This document shows positions 8,470-18,909 of a stretch of DNA of 64,000 nt, in pieces (the stretch's first letter is position 1; each line of letters starts with the position of its first letter). Source of the stretch: Aequorivita sp. CIP111184 (GTDB lineage: Bacteria > Bacteroidota > Bacteroidia > Flavobacteriales > Flavobacteriaceae); assembly GCF_900489465.1 (NCBI RefSeq), contig NZ_UEFQ01000030.1, forward strand, positions 101,176 to 165,175, written 5' to 3'. The position numbers and the translations under genes were made by a program. The notes below the pieces were generated by a model, which worked only from the letters and a program-made list of their open reading frames with translations, made no database searches and was not told the origin of the DNA.

Positions 8470-8907
8470 TTATTTTTGAATTACATACGTATTAAGATCA
8501 GGTTGTATTGCTTGTCCATTGACCTGAAATTTCTCAATTTCATAAGTATCAAAGCAAAAACCGTCATTTCTTGCTATATCTATATTTAATATATCCGTTT
8601 CTTCAGAATTCAGCTTCAACATATAATCTTGTCCAGATTCCAATAAATCGAAATAAATTTGAATAACCGTAATTCCTATGGATTCATCTTCAAAAAAATC
8701 TATAGCAGAAATCTGTTGGCCATCTTTTTCCAAAGAAATTTCGGAAGGTTTATAAACGTTATCTTCTCCAATTAAAGAAACACCATCTCCATCTATAATA
8801 GATATAAATGCAATTGGCTGTGAGGGTTGTATACTTTCACATTCATCATTTTTATTGCAAGACAATATTACAAGGCAACTTAAAACTATTAAAATCTTAT
8901 TTTTCAT
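8470..8907 (-). CDS. Small lipoprotein of unknown function between parE and parC
   Basis: A 145-aa protein with a lipoprotein signal: MKNK, a hydrophobic stretch, then LVILSC with the lipidated Cys near residue 17, and a following CNKND that marks a Bacteroidota lipoprotein. The mature part is acidic and looks beta-rich (alternating I/V/F with D/E/S), and has two more Cys (near residues 23 and 118) that could pair. I recognise no domain. It sits between parE and parC, which work together, and next to a short intergenic repeat. It therefore looks like an accessory gene placed within a core pair. A function in DNA topology is not implied. Confidence 0.75.
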   Translation of the reverse strand: MKNKILIVLSCLVILSCNKNDECESIQPSQPIAFISIIDGDGVSLIGEDNVYKPSEISLEKDGQQISAIDFFEDESIGITVIQIYFDLLESGQDYMLKLNSEETDILNIDIARNDGFCFDTYEIEKFQVNGQAIQPDLNTYVIQK

Positions 8908-9003
8908 AAAATTTTTATTTCGTTAAATATAAATTAGACTTTCCGAATATAATGCACGCAATAATTCGCGAACCTACTGCCAACTGCTAATGATTACTGT
9001 TCA

Positions 9004-10854
9004 CTACTCCTCAACCCTATCAAGTTCAACCTTCAAATTCTCAATAATAAATTCCTGTCTGTCGGGTGTGTTCTTGCCCATATAAAAAGAAAGTAATTCT
9101 TCGATACTCATCGATTTATCGAGCATCACAGGATCCAAACGAATATCATTCCCAATAAAATGTACAAACTCATCCGGTGAAATTTCTCCCAAACCTTTAA
9201 ATCGGGTGATTTCGGGTTTTGGATTTAATTTTTCTATTGCATTAACCCTTTCTTCTTCGGAATAGCAATAAATAGTTTCCTTTTTATTTCGAACACGGAA
9301 AAGCGGGGTTTGCAAAATATACAAATGCCCTTCTTTTATCAATTCAGGGAAAAACTGAAGGAAAAATGTAATCAGCAATAATCTAATGTGCATTCCATCC
9401 ACATCGGCATCAGTTGCTATAACAATATTGTTGTAGCGCAAATCTTCCATTGAATCTTCAATATTCAATGCGGCTTGCAAAAGATTGAATTCCTCGTTTT
9501 CATAAACAATCTTTTTGGTCATTCCGTACGTATTTAGGGGCTTTCCACGGAGTGAGAAAACCGCTTGCGTATTTACATCACGACTTTTGGTAATACTTCC
9601 ACTCGCAGAATCTCCCTCGGTTATGAAAAGGGTTGACTCAAGATTTCGTTCATTTTTTATATCTGCCAAATGCACACGGCAATCCCGCAATTTTTTATTG
9701 TGAAGATTGGCTTTTTTAGCTCGATCCTTAGCGAGTTTACGAATGCCACTTAGTTCTTTCCGTTCTCTTTCAGCTTGGACTATTTTACGCTGAATTCCAT
9801 CTGCAGCCTCAGGATTTTTATGAAGGTAATTATCGAGCTGTGTTTTAACGAAGTCATTTATAAACGTTCGCACTGTTGGAAGTCCGTCGCCCATATCAGT
9901 AGAACCTAATTTGGTTTTGGTTTGGCTTTCAAAAACAGGTTCGGTAACTTTTATACTAATCGCCGAAACGATTGACTTTCGCACATCGCTGGCATCGTAA
10001 TTTTTATTGTAAAATTCGCGGACAGTTTTTACCAAAGCTTCGCGAAAAGCGGCCAAATGCGTTCCACCCTGCGTGGTGTTTTGCCCGTTCACGAAACTGT
10101 GATATTCTTCGCTGTACTGGGTTTTACTGTGTGTCATCGCAATCTCGATATCTTCACCTTTTAAATGAATTATCGGATATGCACTGTCTTCTTCAGAAAT
10201 GGTTTCCATCAAAAGATCTTTCAAGCCATTTTCAGAATAGAATTTTTCGCCATTAAAATCTATCGTCAATCCCGGATTTAGATAGACGTAGTTTTTCAGC
10301 ATTTTTTCTACATACTCATTTCGATACTTGAAATTTTTAAAAATACTTTCGTCTGGAATGAAAATTACCTTTGTTCCTTTTCGCTTTGTAGATTCTTCAA
10401 CCGCAAGGTCATTTTTAAGTTCGCCCAATGAAAACTCAGCAGCTTTCAGCTGATTATCGCGAACCGATTCAACTTTAAAAAATGAAGAAAGTGCATTTAC
10501 AGCCTTTGTTCCCACACCATTTAAACCAACAGATTTCTTAAACGCACGACTGTCATACTTTCCACCCGTGTTCATTTTGGAGACAACATCGATCACTTTT
10601 CCCAGTGGAATGCCACGACCGTAGTCGCGAACTTTCACTTCTTTGTCTTTTATTCGAACTTCAATGGTTTTTCCGGCACCCATTACAAATTCATCAATAC
10701 AGTTATCAATCACCTCTTTTAGAAGAATATAAATACCGTCATCTGGCGAAGAACCGTCCCCAAGTTTCCCTATATACATACCTGGACGCATGCGGATATG
10801 TTCCTTCCAGTCGAGCGAGCGTATGTTGTCTTCGGTATATTGTGTTTCGGCCAT
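9004..10854 (-). CDS. parE: DNA topoisomerase IV subunit B
   Basis: A 616-aa ATPase subunit of topoisomerase IV, which decatenates chromosomes and relaxes supercoils. GHKL ATPase motifs are visible: [10 protein letters not shown] (Mg-binding Asn), [11 protein letters not shown] and [14 protein letters not shown]. The TOPRIM domain has [11 protein letters not shown] and [15 protein letters not shown] with its Mg-binding Asp residues. The C-terminus has the usual [13 protein letters not shown]. The length fits ParE rather than the longer gram-negative GyrB. It is followed 96 bp later by a lipoprotein gene and then parC on the same strand. Confidence 0.96.
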   Translation of the reverse strand: MAETQYTEDNIRSLDWKEHIRMRPGMYIGKLGDGSSPDDGIYILLKEVIDNCIDEFVMGAGKTIEVRIKDKEVKVRDYGRGIPLGKVIDVVSKMNTGGKYDSRAFKKSVGLNGVGTKAVNALSSFFKVESVRDNQLKAAEFSLGELKNDLAVEESTKRKGTKVIFIPDESIFKNFKYRNEYVEKMLKNYVYLNPGLTIDFNGEKFYSENGLKDLLMETISEEDSAYPIIHLKGEDIEIAMTHSKTQYSEEYHSFVNGQNTTQGGTHLAAFREALVKTVREFYNKNYDASDVRKSIVSAISIKVTEPVFESQTKTKLGSTDMGDGLPTVRTFINDFVKTQLDNYLHKNPEAADGIQRKIVQAERERKELSGIRKLAKDRAKKANLHNKKLRDCRVHLADIKNERNLESTLFITEGDSASGSITKSRDVNTQAVFSLRGKPLNTYGMTKKIVYENEEFNLLQAALNIEDSMEDLRYNNIVIATDADVDGMHIRLLLITFFLQFFPELIKEGHLYILQTPLFRVRNKKETIYCYSEEERVNAIEKLNPKPEITRFKGLGEISPDEFVHFIGNDIRLDPVMLDKSMSIEELLSFYMGKNTPDRQEFIIENLKVELDRVEE

Positions 10855-11073
10855 AAAGATTTGGTGTAGGGTTGCTAATATAAATATACGGTAGCACTTG
10901 TGAAACCAATACTTGGGAAAGTAATTAACAATAAAATGGCCGGGATTGTTAGTAAAATTAAGAAGAAGCTTAATGTATAAAAAAACGAATTACTAAACTT
11001 TTGTGAAGAATGAGCATTATCATTGATTCCTTATAATTCTTTTTATAATTTCATTGCGTAAATAAAAACATCA

Positions 11074-11970
11074 ATGGAATTTATAGATTATTACAAAATT
11101 CTTGGTCTTGACAAAAGCGCAACTGCAGCAGACATTAAGAAAGCGTACCGAAAACATGCGCGAAAACTACATCCAGATTTAAACCCTAACGATAAAAAAG
11201 CGCAAGAAAAATTTCAACAGCTTAATGAGGCGAACGAAGTATTGAGCGATGTTGAAAAGAGAAAAAAATATGACCAATATGGAAAAGATTGGCAGCACGC
11301 AGATGCCTATGAACAAGCAAAACAACAACAGGGTTCGCAAGGATTCGGCGGACAACGAACCTATTCTGGTGGCGGACAGGGTTTTGACGAAAGTCAGTTT
11401 TCAGACTTTTTTGAATCTATGTTTGGCGGCGGTGGCGGCAGCCGAAGACAGACATCACAGTTTAAGGGACAGGATTTGAATGCAACACTTCGGTTGAATT
11501 TAACCGATATTCTTAAAAACCAGAAGCAAACAATCAGCATTGGTGATAAAAAGATTCGATTGACTATTCCTGCTGGTGTTGAAGATGGACAGACTATTAA
11601 AATAAAAGGCTACGGTGGCGAAGGAAGAAATGGGGGCCCAAAAGGCGATCTATTAATCACTTTTGAGATATTTAATAATACAGCCTTTAAGCGGGTTGGC
11701 AGCGATCTTTACAAAACAGAAAATATAAGTCTTTACAATGCACTTTTGGGCGCCGAAATAACCATTGACACTTTGGATGGTGCAGTAAAATTGAAAGTAA
11801 AGCCTGAAACCCAAAACGACACCAAGGTTAAATTGAAAGGCAAAGGATTGCCCATATACAAAAAAGAAGAACAACACGGGGATCTGTACATTACTTACAA
11901 GATTGAAATTCCTAAAAACCTTTCAGAAAAAGAAATAGAATTGTTTAATGAACTTTCAAAACTGAGATAA
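11074..11970 (+). CDS. cbpA: DnaJ-class chaperone CbpA
   Basis: A 298-aa class B J-domain protein. The J-domain is at residues 4-70, with the HPD motif in [14 protein letters not shown] Gly/Gln/Phe-rich linker (about 80-125) contains GGGGG runs. Two DnaJ C-terminal beta-domains follow (about 130-290), with GDLLITFEI and [12 protein letters not shown]. The Cys-rich zinc domain of DnaJ is absent, as in CbpA. It stimulates DnaK ATPase, and in E. coli it also binds curved DNA. The next gene, cbpM, overlaps it by one base, the same arrangement as cbpA-cbpM elsewhere. Confidence 0.93.
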   Translation: MEFIDYYKILGLDKSATAADIKKAYRKHARKLHPDLNPNDKKAQEKFQQLNEANEVLSDVEKRKKYDQYGKDWQHADAYEQAKQQQGSQGFGGQRTYSGGGQGFDESQFSDFFESMFGGGGGSRRQTSQFKGQDLNATLRLNLTDILKNQKQTISIGDKKIRLTIPAGVEDGQTIKIKGYGGEGRNGGPKGDLLITFEIFNNTAFKRVGSDLYKTENISLYNALLGAEITIDTLDGAVKLKVKPETQNDTKVKLKGKGLPIYKKEEQHGDLYITYKIEIPKNLSEKEIELFNELSKLR

Positions 11971-12263
11971 TGGCAAGAGAAAAATATATATTGGTAAGTC
12001 ATTTTTGTAATCATACAGAGATTGAAGTTTCATTTGTTGAGAATCTTCAAGAATATGGGCTGGTGACATTTGAAAAAAGGGAAAACGATCTTTTCATGGG
12101 TGAAAAAGATATAACGGAAATAGAGAAGTTGTTTCGCCTTCATCACGACTTAGGGATTAATTTTGAGGGACTGGACGCAATAAAACAGATGCTTAAACGC
12201 ATGGAAAAGATGGAAAAACAAATGGATTTACTAAAAAAGCAACTGAGACTTTATCAAGAATAA
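11970..12263 (+). CDS. cbpM: Chaperone modulator CbpM
   Basis: A 97-aa protein related to MerR-type helix-turn-helix modulators. It has an N-terminal CNHTEIEVSFVENLQEYGLV segment, a central LFRLHHDLGINFEGLDAI region and a C-terminal coiled coil rich in Met/Lys/Leu. In E. coli CbpM binds the J-domain of CbpA and inhibits it. The ATG uses the last base of the cbpA stop codon, so the pair is probably co-translated. Confidence 0.88.
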   Translation: MAREKYILVSHFCNHTEIEVSFVENLQEYGLVTFEKRENDLFMGEKDITEIEKLFRLHHDLGINFEGLDAIKQMLKRMEKMEKQMDLLKKQLRLYQE

Positions 12264-12346
12264 AAATCCAAAAACCATTATAAATAATTTTTAAATATAA
12301 GTTAAAGGATATTTTCTCTATTGGCTATCTATATATCTTAGCGCCT

Positions 12347-13360
12347 ATGAAAAAAACCACCTTCCTAATAGCGCTATTATTTATAGCGCACACCTACGCT
12401 CAAGACAGCTTAAAGGTCACTAAGACAATTTATAATTTTAATTCGAAAGCTTTAGCTTCACAAGAATCAGATAGTCAATTTAATGATTTTTATGCAGGTC
12501 TTGTTCAAACAAATTCTTCAACCGTAAAATCACCCAATACTGATTTTTCGAAAAATATTTCAACTAAAAGTGATAAAAGCATTTCTCCATACGAATGGAA
12601 GTGGGTTCGAGATGGAATCTGGACCGGAGCAGCACTTGGAGCGAGCGCTTACGGACTACTTTTAATAAAAAACAAAGAAGATTTCCCTTCAGAAAAAGAA
12701 ATCAATTTCACTGACCCACAATTGCTGCAAGATAAAATTGACAATCTACCCTTTTTAGATAAATGGGTGGCGGGTAAACACTCAGAAAGTGCAAATAGTA
12801 TAAGTGATATTCCTTTTGCCCTTTCATTTGTCGCACCTTTTGCATTTCTTTTTGATGATGAAATTAATGATCATACTGGACAATATATAGGTTTGTATAT
12901 TGAAAGTTTGGCTACGACCGCAGCTTTATACACAATTACTGCCGGTTTAGTAGATAGAAGTCGTCCATATGTTTATGACAATAGTGGCGATACTTCAAAC
13001 GATAGAAGGTTTAAAAATAATGGCCAGCGTGCTTTTTACTCCGGTCATGTTGCAGCTACAGCCACAGCTACATTTTTTGCGGCCAAAGCTTATACTGATT
13101 TCAATCCAGATGCCAATGGAAAAATATTTATTTGGGGTGGAGCTGCCGTTCTTCCCGCAGCTGTTGGAGTTTTTAGAATGGAAGCGGGCCAACACTTTTT
13201 ATCTGATGTACTTATAGGATATGTTTTGGGTGCGGGAACTGGAATTTTAGTCCCTGAATTACACAAGAGAAAAGTAGATAATTTAGATGTTTACCCGAGC
13301 TCTGGGACCAGTTTTAATGGCGATAGTTATAACGGAATGGCTTTTAGATATACTTTTTAG
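12347..13360 (+). CDS. Exported PAP2-family phosphatase
   Basis: A 337-aa protein with an N-terminal signal peptide (MKKTTFLIALLFIAHTYAQ). The PAP2 (phosphatidic-acid-phosphatase type 2) motifs are spread as expected: RSRPYVYD (motif 1, about residue 205), FYSGHVAATATA (motif 2; Tyr replaces the usual Pro of PSGH) and FRMEAGQHFLSDVLIG (motif 3, with Arg, His and Asp). Several hydrophobic segments lie between them, including FVAPFAFLF and GGAAVLPAAVGVF. It probably removes phosphate from lipid phosphates or undecaprenyl diphosphate at the envelope. The substrate cannot be read from sequence. It ends at a shared terminator with ychF. Confidence 0.85.
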   Translation: MKKTTFLIALLFIAHTYAQDSLKVTKTIYNFNSKALASQESDSQFNDFYAGLVQTNSSTVKSPNTDFSKNISTKSDKSISPYEWKWVRDGIWTGAALGASAYGLLLIKNKEDFPSEKEINFTDPQLLQDKIDNLPFLDKWVAGKHSESANSISDIPFALSFVAPFAFLFDDEINDHTGQYIGLYIESLATTAALYTITAGLVDRSRPYVYDNSGDTSNDRRFKNNGQRAFYSGHVAATATATFFAAKAYTDFNPDANGKIFIWGGAAVLPAAVGVFRMEAGQHFLSDVLIGYVLGAGTGILVPELHKRKVDNLDVYPSSGTSFNGDSYNGMAFRYTF

Positions 13361-13391
13361 ATTTTTAACTACTTCGAATAAATTAAAAAAA

Positions 13392-13411
13392 AATCCCGCA
13401 AGAGCGGGATT
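13392..13411. terminator. Bidirectional terminator between PAP2 gene and ychF
   Basis: Stem AATCCCGC / GCGGGATT with an AAGA loop, and A/T runs on both flanks. It serves the convergent PAP2 (+) and ychF (-) genes. Confidence 0.9.
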
Positions 13412-13419
13412 TTTTATTT

Positions 13420-14514
13420 TTATACATTAAAACGGAAGTGCATCACATCTCCATCTTTTACAATATATTCCTTTCCTTCCACCCCCATCTTTCCTGCTTC
13501 TTTTACTTTAGTTTCGCTTCCGTAAGTTACATAGTCCTCATATTTAATAACTTCAGCACGGATAAAACCTTTTTCAAAATCTGTATGTATTACTCCAGCT
13601 GCCTGTGGTGCTGTTGCGCCCACGGGAATTGTCCAAGCTCTCACTTCCTTTACCCCTGCTGTAAAATAGGTTTGAAGGTTCAATAATTTATAAGCACTAC
13701 GAATCAATTTTGCCGAACCTGCTTCATCCAGCCCTAAATCTTCGAGGAACATCTGTCTTTCTTCAAAAGTTTCCAATTCGGTTATATCTGCTTCTGTGCC
13801 CACTGCTAAAACCAATACTTCGGCATTTTCTCCAGCAACGGCTGCTTTCACTTTTTCAACATATGCATTTCCTGTAGCGGCAGATTCTTCATCCACATTG
13901 CAAACGTACATTACAGGTTTGTCTGTAATAAATTGTGCATTCACAATAAATTCTTCACGTTCACTTTCTGTCAAATCTATTGCGCGGACTGAAATTCCGG
14001 CTTCCAAACCAGTTTTTACTTTTAGTAAAGCAGTTTCTTCTTTTTGGGCTTCTTTGTTGCCTGTGCGTGCGGCACGTTTTACTTTTTCAAGTTTTTTGTC
14101 AACCGTTTCCAAATCCTTCAATTGAAGTTCAATGTCTATGGTTTCCTTATCGCGAATTGGGTTTACATTCCCGTCTACGTGTACAATGTTATCGTTATCA
14201 AAACATCGCAACACATGAAGAATAGCATCTGTCTCGCGAATATTACTCAAAAACTGATTCCCCAAACCTTCACCTTTACTCGCTCCTTTTACAAGCCCAG
14301 CAATGTCAACAATTTCAACAGTTGCGGGAAGTACACGTTCGGGATTTACCAATTCTTCCAATTTTAACAAGCGCTGATCGGGCACGTTTACCACACCTAC
14401 ATTAGGCTCAATGGTACAAAATGGAAAATTGGCACTTTGTGCCTTTGCGTTAGACAAACAATTGAAAAGAGTGGATTTTCCCACATTTGGTAATCCTACA
14501 ATACCTGCTTTCAT
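13420..14514 (-). CDS. ychF: Ribosome-associated ATPase YchF/OLA1
   Basis: A 364-aa Obg-related P-loop NTPase that hydrolyses ATP and binds ribosomes. The P-loop is [12 protein letters not shown] at residues 6-17, and [13 protein letters not shown] and [17 protein letters not shown] (G2/G3) follow. YVCNVDEE stands where Obg proteins have NKxD, as in the ATP-specific YchF branch. A coiled-coil insert lies near residues 130-170. The TGS domain is C-terminal ([27 protein letters not shown]). Length and start are standard. It is convergent with the PAP2 gene and has its own region upstream. Confidence 0.97.
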   Translation of the reverse strand: MKAGIVGLPNVGKSTLFNCLSNAKAQSANFPFCTIEPNVGVVNVPDQRLLKLEELVNPERVLPATVEIVDIAGLVKGASKGEGLGNQFLSNIRETDAILHVLRCFDNDNIVHVDGNVNPIRDKETIDIELQLKDLETVDKKLEKVKRAARTGNKEAQKEETALLKVKTGLEAGISVRAIDLTESEREEFIVNAQFITDKPVMYVCNVDEESAATGNAYVEKVKAAVAGENAEVLVLAVGTEADITELETFEERQMFLEDLGLDEAGSAKLIRSAYKLLNLQTYFTAGVKEVRAWTIPVGATAPQAAGVIHTDFEKGFIRAEVIKYEDYVTYGSETKVKEAGKMGVEGKEYIVKDGDVMHFRFNV

Positions 14515-14715
14515 TAAGTTTATTTTTTAGGGCAAACCTTTGCTTAAAATAGCTTCGGTTTACGAAGGCGCAAATATACATCTTCAAAACTGACTTTTCG
14601 CAATTGATTAAACTGCTTTTCATAAAAAAGTTTAGGTTTTATTTCACTAAAATTTTACAAGAACTTAACGATTGTAACACTATGTTTACAAGATAAACCT
14701 TAATAACCAATAATT

Positions 14716-15189
14716 ATGAAACGTATTTTAATGAGTATTGCTGTTGTTGCCTTATCAATAACCGCAACCCAAGCACAAGTAAATAAAACTGTAAAAGAAG
14801 AATCTACCGTAAAACGTGTTATTACCAAAGAAGGAAGTGATGTGAAAATTAAGGAGATTAAAGATACTGATACCGAAAGTGGCGCTGTGATTGTTAAAGA
14901 TAACAATGAAACTAACCAAGAGTTCAGCGAAACCACAAAAAAAGATTCTGATAAAAAAATAATGGTAGATGAAACAAACGTTGATCTACAAAATGAAGCT
15001 ATGATTGCTGAAAAAAAATTACAGCAGCAGGAACAGCTTGAAGCTTCAAAAAAGCAACAGGCAGAATTGGCAGCCAAGAAAAAAATGGAATATGAAGCTA
15101 AACAAGCCCAGATGCAGAAAGAACTTGCAGAAAGAAGAGCACAATTAGAATCAAGACCGAAAGGAATGTCTAAATTGAAAAAGGACTAA
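14716..15189 (+). CDS. Small exported coiled-coil protein, unknown function
   Basis: A 157-aa protein with a signal peptide cleaved after TATQAQ (about residue 20). The mature part is very hydrophilic: a Lys/Glu/Thr-rich segment (residues 22-75), then a Lys/Gln/Glu/Ala-rich stretch (about 95-150) that should form a long coiled coil. The segment around KEESTVKRVITKEGSDVKIK through NNETNQEF resembles the N-terminal part of the protein at 18345-18857, so the two are probably diverged relatives flanking the TonB receptor. A terminator follows the stop. No known domain was recognised. Confidence 0.8.
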   Translation: MKRILMSIAVVALSITATQAQVNKTVKEESTVKRVITKEGSDVKIKEIKDTDTESGAVIVKDNNETNQEFSETTKKDSDKKIMVDETNVDLQNEAMIAEKKLQQQEQLEASKKQQAELAAKKKMEYEAKQAQMQKELAERRAQLESRPKGMSKLKKD

Positions 15190-15208
15190 ATATTTTTTAC
15201 ATTTTTTA

Positions 15209-15241
15209 AAAACCGTCTCAATTATATTGAGGCGGTTTTTT
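15209..15241 (+). terminator. Terminator after the coiled-coil protein gene
   Basis: Stem AACCGTCTCAAT / ATTGAGGCGGTT with a 3-nt loop and one G-U pair, followed by a T-run. Confidence 0.88.
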
Positions 15242-15454
15242 TGCAAATTATTTTCTTCAAAAATTTCGCGAAAAGTTAATATGTATTTTTTATTGTTTGG
15301 AATTGATATTCCCGTCACAATTTTGTGATTAGGATAAATTTTTTATTTAGAAAGTTATGTGCAAAACCTTGTTTATAAATTCAAAACAAAATCGAGGAAT
15401 AAATAAATTAAAAACCTAACTTTAACAAATAACTAACACAAAAAACAACTAACA

Positions 15455-18175
15455 ATGAAGAAAATTACATTTCTATTATTTTTTATTTGCGGAATTGCTT
15501 TTTCGCAAGTCACCGTTTCTGGATCGGTCACGGATGACACTGGAGTCCCCCTTTCATTTGTAAATGTGGTTGAAAAAGGCACAGCAAATGGAACCACTAC
15601 TACGATAGATGGTGTTTTTACAATCGAGGTAAAAAACAATGCTACACTAACCTTTAGCTATGTTGGTTTCAACACCCAAGAAATTAAAGTAGATGGACAA
15701 ACAAATATTAAAGTTACATTATCCGAAGGAGAATCACTGGAAGATGTAATGATTGTAGGCTCGCGAAGCCCAAAAAGAACCGCTGTAAATTCCGCAGTTC
15801 CTATTGATGTGATTGATGTGGAAGCCACAACAATGCAAGTAGGTAAAGTGGAAATAAACGAACTTTTGCAATATGCAGCTCCGTCTTTCAACGCAAGCAA
15901 ACAGTCTGGGTCAGACGGCGCAGACCACATTGATCCTGCTTCCTTGCGCGGTTTAGGACCTGACCAAACCTTGGTCTTGATAAATGGTAAAAGAAGACAC
16001 CAATCTTCACTTATAAACGTTTTTGGAACTCGCGGCCGGGGAAATACAGGTACTGACCTAAACGCCATTCCGGCTACTTCCATTAAGCGAATAGAAATAT
16101 TACGCGACGGCGCTTCCGCACAATACGGTAGCGATGCTATTGCAGGTGTTATAAACATAGTGCTCAAGGACAATGTTGATGAATTAACCGGAAGCGTTTC
16201 TTACGGAGCATATAGCAACAATGCAGATGTTGACACTAGTGATTTTACGGAAGATGCTTACGGACTTTGGAATACAGACGGGTATCGTCTTGACACCGAA
16301 AAGGATGGAAATGCAATTGGAAAGGATAAAAGTTTCGATGGGGGCTCTTTAAAATTTGGCGCTAATTACGGATTTGCGATTGGCGAAAAAGGAGGTTTCG
16401 CAAACTTTACAACTGAATATATCAACAAAAATAAAACCCTACGCCCTACTTTCGATTTCAGAAAAGGTTTTGGCGAAGCCGCTATTGAAGGTTTTAATTT
16501 AATGGGAAATGTTGGAATTCCCGTAGGTGAAAAAACTGAAGTTTATGCTTTTGGCGGAAGAAATTATAGAGATACCGATGCATATGCTTTCACAAGAAAT
16601 GATGGAAATCGTGTTGTTGAATCAATTTATCCAAATGGTTACACTCCAAGAATTACCTCGATAATTACAGATAATTCAGTAGTTGCCGGTGTTAAAACCA
16701 CAGCCGATTCTGGATGGAAAGTGGATATTAGCAACGCTTATGGTATTAACAACTTTCACTATTATATAAAAGGGACATTAAATGCCTCATTGGTAGGTCT
16801 GTCTCCAAATGAATTTGATGCCGGAGGCCACTCCTTGTCACAGAACACGGTAAATTTGGATTTTTCTAAATATTATGATGATGTTTTAAGCGGAATGAAC
16901 TTGGCTTTTGGAGCAGAATACAGAACCGAAAACTTTAAGATTTTTGCAGGCGAAGAAGGCTCTTATGCCACATATGATGTTAACGGAGTTGCTGTAAATG
17001 CAAACACGCCCGAAGCAAACATTGTAATTTATAGAGACAATGAAGGCAACCCAATTTTAGACGATGACGGCAATCAAATATTAAGACCGGGAGGTTCTCA
17101 AGGGTTTCCAGGTTATGGTCCTACAAATGAGGTGGACAGAAGTAGATCAAATGTTTCTGTATATGCAGACGGAGAATTTGATTTAAGTGAAGCTTTTTTA
17201 ATAAGCGCAGCGGGACGTTTTGAAAATTACAGCGATTTCGGAAGCACTGTTAATGGAAAGCTTGCAATGCGATTTAAAGCTACAAATAACATAAACGTTA
17301 GAGGTTCGCTTAGTACTGGATTTAGAGCTCCATCCCTAGCTCAGAAATATTACAATCTTCGATTCACCAATTTTATTGGTGGCGAAGCAAGCGATCAATT
17401 GTTATCTCCAAACAATAGTCCAGTTACAGCTTCTTTTGGTATTGGACAGCTAAAGGAAGAAACATCTATAAACGCTAGTTTGGGTTTTACTGCAAACTTT
17501 TCAAAATTTACTGCTACTGCAGATCTTTATTATATAGATGTTAAAGACAGGATTGTTTTAACAGGAAATTTCCCTGCTCCAGATATAGAAAATGTAGATT
17601 CTGCACAATTTTTCGTGAATGGAGTAGATACAGAAACCACAGGACTTGATGTTGTACTAACTTATAAAGACAATTTTGATGATAATATTATTGGAGTCTC
17701 GGTTTTAGCGAATATCAATAATATGGTAATTAAAGATGTGAAAAACGGCAATCTTGACGAACAAACATTTTTTGGGGAAAGAGATAAAGCTTTTCTATTG
17801 GCATCAGCCCCGGAAAGTAAGTTGGTAGGAATTCTTACCTATGAAAGAAATTGGTTAAGTGCCGGACTTACCATTACACGTTTCAGTGAAGTTGAACTTT
17901 TAGATTTTCAAATGTTTGAAGATTCTGCAGATTACGGTGGTTTCGAAAATCAAATTATTGCCGCAACAGATACTTACACAGCTAAATTTGTAACTGATCT
18001 TAATCTTGGATTTACAGTTTCAGAAAATATAAAATTGAACGTGGGCTCCAATAACCTTTTCAATATATATCCAGACCAGCAAGATGATTGGACGGAAGGA
18101 GGCGGATATTGGGATTCTGTTCAAATGGGCTTTGGCGGTGCGTTTTATTATGCTCGCATTAATTACAATTTCTAA
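15455..18175 (+). CDS. TonB-dependent outer membrane receptor
   Basis: A 906-aa protein with a signal peptide (ITFLLFFICGIAFSQ). A carboxypeptidase-regulatory-like domain spans about residues 20-95 (VSGSVTDDTGVPLSFVNV, LSYVGF-like core). The plug follows (LRGLGPDQTLVLINGKRRH, EILRDGASAQYGSDAIAGVI), then a 22-strand barrel ending in aromatic Phe. It takes up an unknown large or scarce substrate through the outer membrane with TonB energy. No SusD-type lipoprotein is adjacent, so it is not a classical Sus pair. The plug motif with INGKRRHQSS is common in receptors annotated for vitamins or iron complexes; the substrate is undetermined. Small related exported proteins lie on both sides. Confidence 0.92.
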   Translation: MKKITFLLFFICGIAFSQVTVSGSVTDDTGVPLSFVNVVEKGTANGTTTTIDGVFTIEVKNNATLTFSYVGFNTQEIKVDGQTNIKVTLSEGESLEDVMIVGSRSPKRTAVNSAVPIDVIDVEATTMQVGKVEINELLQYAAPSFNASKQSGSDGADHIDPASLRGLGPDQTLVLINGKRRHQSSLINVFGTRGRGNTGTDLNAIPATSIKRIEILRDGASAQYGSDAIAGVINIVLKDNVDELTGSVSYGAYSNNADVDTSDFTEDAYGLWNTDGYRLDTEKDGNAIGKDKSFDGGSLKFGANYGFAIGEKGGFANFTTEYINKNKTLRPTFDFRKGFGEAAIEGFNLMGNVGIPVGEKTEVYAFGGRNYRDTDAYAFTRNDGNRVVESIYPNGYTPRITSIITDNSVVAGVKTTADSGWKVDISNAYGINNFHYYIKGTLNASLVGLSPNEFDAGGHSLSQNTVNLDFSKYYDDVLSGMNLAFGAEYRTENFKIFAGEEGSYATYDVNGVAVNANTPEANIVIYRDNEGNPILDDDGNQILRPGGSQGFPGYGPTNEVDRSRSNVSVYADGEFDLSEAFLISAAGRFENYSDFGSTVNGKLAMRFKATNNINVRGSLSTGFRAPSLAQKYYNLRFTNFIGGEASDQLLSPNNSPVTASFGIGQLKEETSINASLGFTANFSKFTATADLYYIDVKDRIVLTGNFPAPDIENVDSAQFFVNGVDTETTGLDVVLTYKDNFDDNIIGVSVLANINNMVIKDVKNGNLDEQTFFGERDKAFLLASAPESKLVGILTYERNWLSAGLTITRFSEVELLDFQMFEDSADYGGFENQIIAATDTYTAKFVTDLNLGFTVSENIKLNVGSNNLFNIYPDQQDDWTEGGGYWDSVQMGFGGAFYYARINYNF

Positions 18176-18187
18176 AATTTAGAATTT

Positions 18188-18223
18188 AATTTAACCCTGT
18201 TATTGAAATGACAGGGTTAAATT
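18188..18223 (+). terminator. Terminator after the TonB receptor
   Basis: 13-bp stem around TTTAACCCTGT / ACAGGGTTAAA with a 10-nt loop, 12 bp past the stop codon. The T-run after it is short. Confidence 0.75.
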
Positions 18224-18309
18224 TAAAATTTTATAAAAAAGAGTGAAATTTATATAATTATTTATGAATTTCTTACCATTAATTATTCGACTTTAACTCA
18301 TTTGAATGG

Positions 18310-18317
18310 TACCTTTG
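18310..18317 (+). promoter_or_regulatory. -7 promoter box for the gene at 18345
   Basis: TACCTTTG fits TAnnTTTG and lies 27 bp before the ATG. No clear TTG at -33 was found. Confidence 0.5.
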
Positions 18318-18344
18318 TGATATTAAACTAATAAACAAACCATT

Positions 18345-18857
18345 ATGAAAAAAGTATTGATGATTTTAGCATTAGCAGCATTTACAACTGGTATTGCACA
18401 GGAAAATAAAAATGAAAAAAAGGAAACCGTTGTAACAAAAACCGCGGTGAAAAGTGAAAAAGGAACCGATGTTTCCACAAAAGCAGTAACAAAAACCGAA
18501 AAACAAGTGATTACACTAGCTGACAGCGATTCTAACCAAACAAATCAAACGATGACGATGGAGCCAATGAAGGTTAGTAGCGATGTAAGCTATGGTTATG
18601 AAGGAAATCGATTTAAATTTATTAGCCAAAAAGATGAAGATGGATATAGGTTAATGACGGTTAAAGACAACGCTACACAAGAAGAATACGCCATTATAAA
18701 GCCTACTTCACAAGAGGGCTATTATATTTTAGCTAAAGATGGAACTTCTTCTTTTGGTTATTTTAATGCTGATGGCAACTTTGTTGTAGAACATTATGAT
18801 GCAGATAAAGATGCAATTGTTTCTAATATCTATAAATTAGAGATGAATAAAAATTAA
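18345..18857 (+). CDS. Exported protein of unknown function
   Basis: A 170-aa protein with a signal peptide (MKKVLMILALAAFTTGIAQ). Residues 20-70 are rich in Lys/Thr/Glu/Val and resemble the corresponding part of the protein at 14716-15189 (shared ETxVxK, KGxDV and NQTNQ-like points). The C-terminal half (about 80-168) is different: it has short beta-like segments with Gly/Tyr (YGYEGNRFKFISQKDEDGY, QEGYYILAKDGTSSFGYF). It is flanked by its own -7 box and a strong terminator, so it is probably monocistronic. No domain was recognised. Confidence 0.8.
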   Translation: MKKVLMILALAAFTTGIAQENKNEKKETVVTKTAVKSEKGTDVSTKAVTKTEKQVITLADSDSNQTNQTMTMEPMKVSSDVSYGYEGNRFKFISQKDEDGYRLMTVKDNATQEEYAIIKPTSQEGYYILAKDGTSSFGYFNADGNFVVEHYDADKDAIVSNIYKLEMNKN

Positions 18858-18884
18858 ATATTCCCAATCCCCACAATAGAAATT

Positions 18885-18909
18885 GCCCCTCAAGCATAAT
18901 TTGAGGGGC
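18885..18909 (+). terminator. Terminator after the exported protein gene
   Basis: Stem GCCCCTCAA / TTGAGGGGC with a 7-nt loop, followed by TATTTTTA. Confidence 0.9.

Noticed and set aside
10936..10980. 14-codon frame ([14 protein letters not shown]) upstream of cbpA
   Set aside because: Amphipathic and tempting as a small peptide, but too short to support without conservation data.
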